Below, in pieces: positions 61,616 to 64,000 of a DNA stretch of 64,000 bases. The notes beneath the pieces are model-generated. The model searched no databases and was not told the DNA's origin. It saw nothing but the letters and a program-made list of their open reading frames with translations. The position numbers and the translations under genes were made by a program. How positions within the stretch are numbered: position 1 is the stretch's first letter; each line of letters starts with the position of its first letter. The stretch is from Pseudobacteriovorax antillogorgiicola (GTDB taxonomy: Bacteria > Bdellovibrionota_B > Oligoflexia > Oligoflexales > Oligoflexaceae), in contig NZ_FWZT01000001.1 in assembly GCF_900177345.1 (NCBI RefSeq), positions 1 through 64,000 of the forward strand, read 5' to 3'.

Positions 61616-62476
61616 ATGTCGGAACCTTCTCCTCAAAAGCAGCGTTGGGGCATCCTGTTTGGGAATCCTCGTTTTTTGCTAGGCATTTCCTTCGTGATTC
61701 TGACTCTAGTTATGGCACTTCTGGCCCCCTACATTAGCCCCTACGAAATCGATGATGGCGATTTCACCAATCGATTGTGCGCTCCTAGTGGGGATCATTG
61801 GTTAGGCTGTGATGTCAATGGCGCTGATATACTCACCATCATGCTATGGGGGGCTAGAACTTCGCTTTACGTGGGATTCTTAACCGTAGCCCTGTCTGTA
61901 TTTGTCGGTGTAGGAGTTGGCCTGGTGAGCGGCTACTACGGGGGGGCTATCGATGGCATTCTCATGAGAATCGTTGATATATTTATGGCTTTCCCAGGCA
62001 TCCTACTTGCTATGTGCCTGACCGCACTGCTAGGGCCCAGCTTAAATACGGTAATCTTTGCTATTTCTGCAACCGGTTGGACGAGCGCTGCAAGGCTTGT
62101 TCGCGGCCAAGTACTCTCCATTCGCGAACGAGAATTTGTGCTCGCCAGCCAAGCTTTTGGTGCACAAGCAACACGGTTAATGCTCAAGCATATTCTACCC
62201 CATACACTAACTCCCCTGATCGTTCATGGAACGTTCTCCCTATCAGGCGTGATTATCGTTGAGGCTGGACTCAGTTATCTTGGCCTCGGAGCCCAAGACT
62301 CGACCCTTACCTGGGGTGCCTTGCTTGGCCAAAGTAGCGAGATCGAGCTGAGCCAAGGCCTCCATTTAACTTTGATTCCCGGAGCCGCGATTTTCATGCT
62401 CGTGATGTCTCTCAACTTTATCGGCGATGCTCTGCGAGATGTTTTGGACCCCAAGTCTTTGCGAGAACTCAACTGA
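61616..62476 (+). CDS. Peptide ABC transporter permease, DppC type
   Basis: 286 residues: LLAPYISPYEIDDGDF and HWLGCDVNGADILTIMLWGA mark the DppC N-terminus. The EAA loop reads EFVLASQAFGAQATRLMLKH. About six membrane segments. No ATP-binding DppD/DppF gene follows in this window, so the ATPase must be supplied from elsewhere. Confidence 0.92.
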   Translation: MSEPSPQKQRWGILFGNPRFLLGISFVILTLVMALLAPYISPYEIDDGDFTNRLCAPSGDHWLGCDVNGADILTIMLWGARTSLYVGFLTVALSVFVGVGVGLVSGYYGGAIDGILMRIVDIFMAFPGILLAMCLTALLGPSLNTVIFAISATGWTSAARLVRGQVLSIREREFVLASQAFGAQATRLMLKHILPHTLTPLIVHGTFSLSGVIIVEAGLSYLGLGAQDSTLTWGALLGQSSEIELSQGLHLTLIPGAAIFMLVMSLNFIGDALRDVLDPKSLRELN

Positions 62477-62543
62477 TTAAAACTGGAGCCCCTGGCTTGG
62501 ATTCTGTACAATAAGTCTAATGATGGAAAAACTGGGAGCAACC

Positions 62544-62921
62544 ATGAACGGTAAAATCCTTGTGGTCGACGATTCTATGACTGCTCGCAAACTTGTTGTC
62601 GACTGCCTTGTCGAGCAAGGCTGTGACGTGATTGAGGCCGTTGATGGCAAAGACGGCTTGGCCAAAATTCAGGAAAATACAGATATTAATCTAATTTTTA
62701 GTGATATCAACATGCCTTGGCTATCAGGGCTAGAGATGGTGTCAGAAATCAAGAAGCTGCCTAATCTCGCTCAAATTCCCATCTGCATGCTGACTACCGA
62801 AAGTGGTACTGAGTCTGTTGCAGAGGCGAAGAAACTTGGTGTCGATGCTTTTCTAGTGAAGCCTGTTCAAAAAGAACAGCTCATCATGGTCTTAGAAGGT
62901 TACCTTAAGGCTGCTGGTTAG
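62544..62921 (+). CDS. CheY-type single-domain response regulator (second copy)
   Basis: 125 residues from ATG 62544 (GGGAG upstream); an in-frame ATG at 62520 has no ribosome site. All receiver residues are present: D9-D10, D54 (SDINMP), T84/T85 (MLTTE) and K107 (VKP). Similar in length to the CheY at 1551-1913, but clearly a different protein. Its 3' end overlaps the convergent gene by 17 bases. Confidence 0.9.
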   Translation: MNGKILVVDDSMTARKLVVDCLVEQGCDVIEAVDGKDGLAKIQENTDINLIFSDINMPWLSGLEMVSEIKKLPNLAQIPICMLTTESGTESVAEAKKLGVDAFLVKPVQKEQLIMVLEGYLKAAG

Positions 62922-64000
62922 CAGCTGTGGGCAACCATGACTCCGGATTTTCTACCATGTACTTAACCAGGCTGTTTCTAAGGTGATCATCGAAGGTTTT
63001 AGGCTGGAGGCGGTCCATAACTTCAACGATGATTTTCTTTTTCTCTGGATCGAGCGTATTGATGTAAGCGTTCTTCAGTGCCACATACTTTTCCGGTACC
63101 TGCTTTCTAAGCCTCGCCAGCTCTTCAGTTGCTGCCTTCTTTAAATTACTTGGGTATCGCGCTGGCCCACTATCCTGCACTGGTTGCTCAGCGGGCTTGC
63201 TCGTTGGTGGCTGAACTGTCGGTGTTTTTCGCTCCACTACTGGAATCGTTGGCTGGCCTAAACTTTGTAGCTCAGCAAAATATCGATAGACTTCGCTGGT
63301 GCTCTGCGTCTTAGGGCTCACTAGCGTGAGGCCACTTACATCTTCAAGGTCTCTGAGAAAGTTATCATCTTCACGAACAAGATTACAAAACTGCTCGAAT
63401 CTCTCTGATACTGACTGGGATTCACTAGTCACAGCAAGCTTGATATAGTCCCGATCAGCATGGGATGCCGGGATTGGAAAACCATGGCCAGGTAATTGAC
63501 GGATGACCCACTCAAAAAACAGGCAAGACAGCATCACAGGCAAGTTCCCATGGATAAGTCCACGGTAGTCTTGCATCCCGTTCACACCTTGTAGTTCGCG
63601 CCATACCTTGCCAAGCTCTTCCGCGAGTTCAGCTTTAAAAATGGGCCCTAGCAAGACTCTCGTAATGTTGGGTAGGTTCTGCTCAAATATCGCGTCCCTC
63701 AAGTAGACTCCAACTTTGCTTTGATAGCTGCTAGCATCAATCTGATTTAGATACTCTGGCCCAGCTTGCCAAACGAGAGCAAAGTCATCCTGATCAGGGC
63801 CTAAAGCAAGGTACTCGTCATCAAGATCGAAGCTCAGAAGACCGTGTTCCATCAACTTACGGCCAAGCCGCTCTAAAACTCTCTGGCGAATGCGATGCGC
63901 AGACCATTGACTGCTCTTACCACGGGCCTTAGGTAGCTCTAGGTCTTTGAACAGTTCTGGAATGCTGTTGCCAAATACACCATCGAGACGGAGCCAACGA
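62905..64000 (-). CDS. Uncharacterised protein, start beyond the right window edge
   Basis: The frame stays open from its stop at 62905 to the window end. The 48 codons right of the first available start (63855) read as ordinary coding sequence (SAHRIRQRVLERLGRKL), so the true start lies outside. At least 364 residues. It is helical at both ends, with a Pro/Thr/Gln-rich linker about 110 residues before the stop (TPTVQPPTSKPAEQP). No family recognised. It overlaps the 3' end of the second CheY gene. Confidence 0.75.
   Translation of the reverse strand, partial: RWLRLDGVFGNSIPELFKDLELPKARGKSSQWSAHRIRQRVLERLGRKLMEHGLLSFDLDDEYLALGPDQDDFALVWQAGPEYLNQIDASSYQSKVGVYLRDAIFEQNLPNITRVLLGPIFKAELAEELGKVWRELQGVNGMQDYRGLIHGNLPVMLSCLFFEWVIRQLPGHGFPIPASHADRDYIKLAVTSESQSVSERFEQFCNLVREDDNFLRDLEDVSGLTLVSPKTQSTSEVYRYFAELQSLGQPTIPVVERKTPTVQPPTSKPAEQPVQDSGPARYPSNLKKAATEELARLRKQVPEKYVALKNAYINTLDPEKKKIIVEVMDRLQPKTFDDHLRNSLVKYMVENPESWLPTAANQQP

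Noticed and set aside
62418-62425. Perfect GCCGATAA on the minus strand inside the DppC-type gene
   Set aside because: No -35 match at the right distance and no minus-strand gene starts nearby.
1-64000. Prophage, insertion sequence, CRISPR array or tRNA gene
   Set aside because: No integrase, transposase, regularly spaced repeats or tRNA-like cloverleaf was found on reading both strands.

Overview
The window is a gene-dense chromosomal segment (roughly 45-50% GC by eye) from a motile Gram-negative bacterium. Gene content suggests a Bdellovibrionota/Oligoflexia-like or other delta-type lineage. The clues are lipoproteins and outer-membrane barrels, a CarD regulator, sigma28 and sigma54 flagellar control, FliW/CsrA, PilZ and MshEN domains, a lysine-rich histone-like protein and a NamZ muramidase. 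The lineage is inferred from content, not from a marker phylogeny. No prophage, insertion sequence, CRISPR array or tRNA was seen.

Layout. 1-340: the promoter and leader of a ribosomal RNA operon that leaves the window to the left on the minus strand, back to back with a sigma28-type promoter driving a small lipoprotein. 830-2670: a CheY flanked by two paralogous CheZ-like helical proteins behind a second sigma28-type promoter. 2.8-8.9 kb: SWIM-SNF2 helicase, gltX, a two-domain PTPS/QueD-like enzyme and a PabA-type amidotransferase. 9.6-20.2 kb: a long minus-strand cell-envelope operon, uppS-cdsA-rseP-tsaB-pssA-barrel-truA-TPR lipoprotein-LolB-like lipoprotein-MshEN-murG. 20.4-26 kb: rsmI-like gene, AI-2E-family permease, prmC-prfA, a terminator, a 34-codon basic ORF and rho. 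26-29.3 kb: small secreted protein, AhpD-like protein, rimO, class IV aminotransferase.

29.3-41 kb is the flagellar block. It reads flgF-flgG-flgA-flgH-flgI-flgJ-flgM-flgN-flgK-flgL-csrA-fliW from a sigma54-type promoter, with a beta-ketoacyl synthase and a flagellin gene upstream. FlgM (anti-sigma28), CsrA/FliW and the flagellin leader suggest checkpoint control of flagellin synthesis. The sigma28-type sites at the CheZ-like/CheY operon, the small lipoprotein and possibly a PilZ gene would tie those genes to the same hierarchy.

41-55 kb holds a RibD-like reductase, CarD, rpsO-pnp-dut, a glycosyltransferase-TPR fusion, an S41 protease, a TPR protein, NamZ, small proteins, PilZ and a DsbA-like protein. 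55.4-58.8 kb holds orn, a strongly structured RNA of about 200 nt, an M14-type peptidase, speE and a lysine-rich/ribbon-helix-helix-like protein. 59-64 kb holds a peptide ABC transporter (binding protein and two permeases, no ATPase), a second CheY and a gene cut by the right window edge.

The most interesting unexplained element is the structured RNA at about 56042-56245. It has at least four consecutive helices and two perfect anti-anti-Shine-Dalgarno segments, one exposed and one buried in a 13-pair stem. A 23-codon Cys-x-x-Cys reading frame runs through it. The second is the pair of CheZ-like paralogues around CheY.
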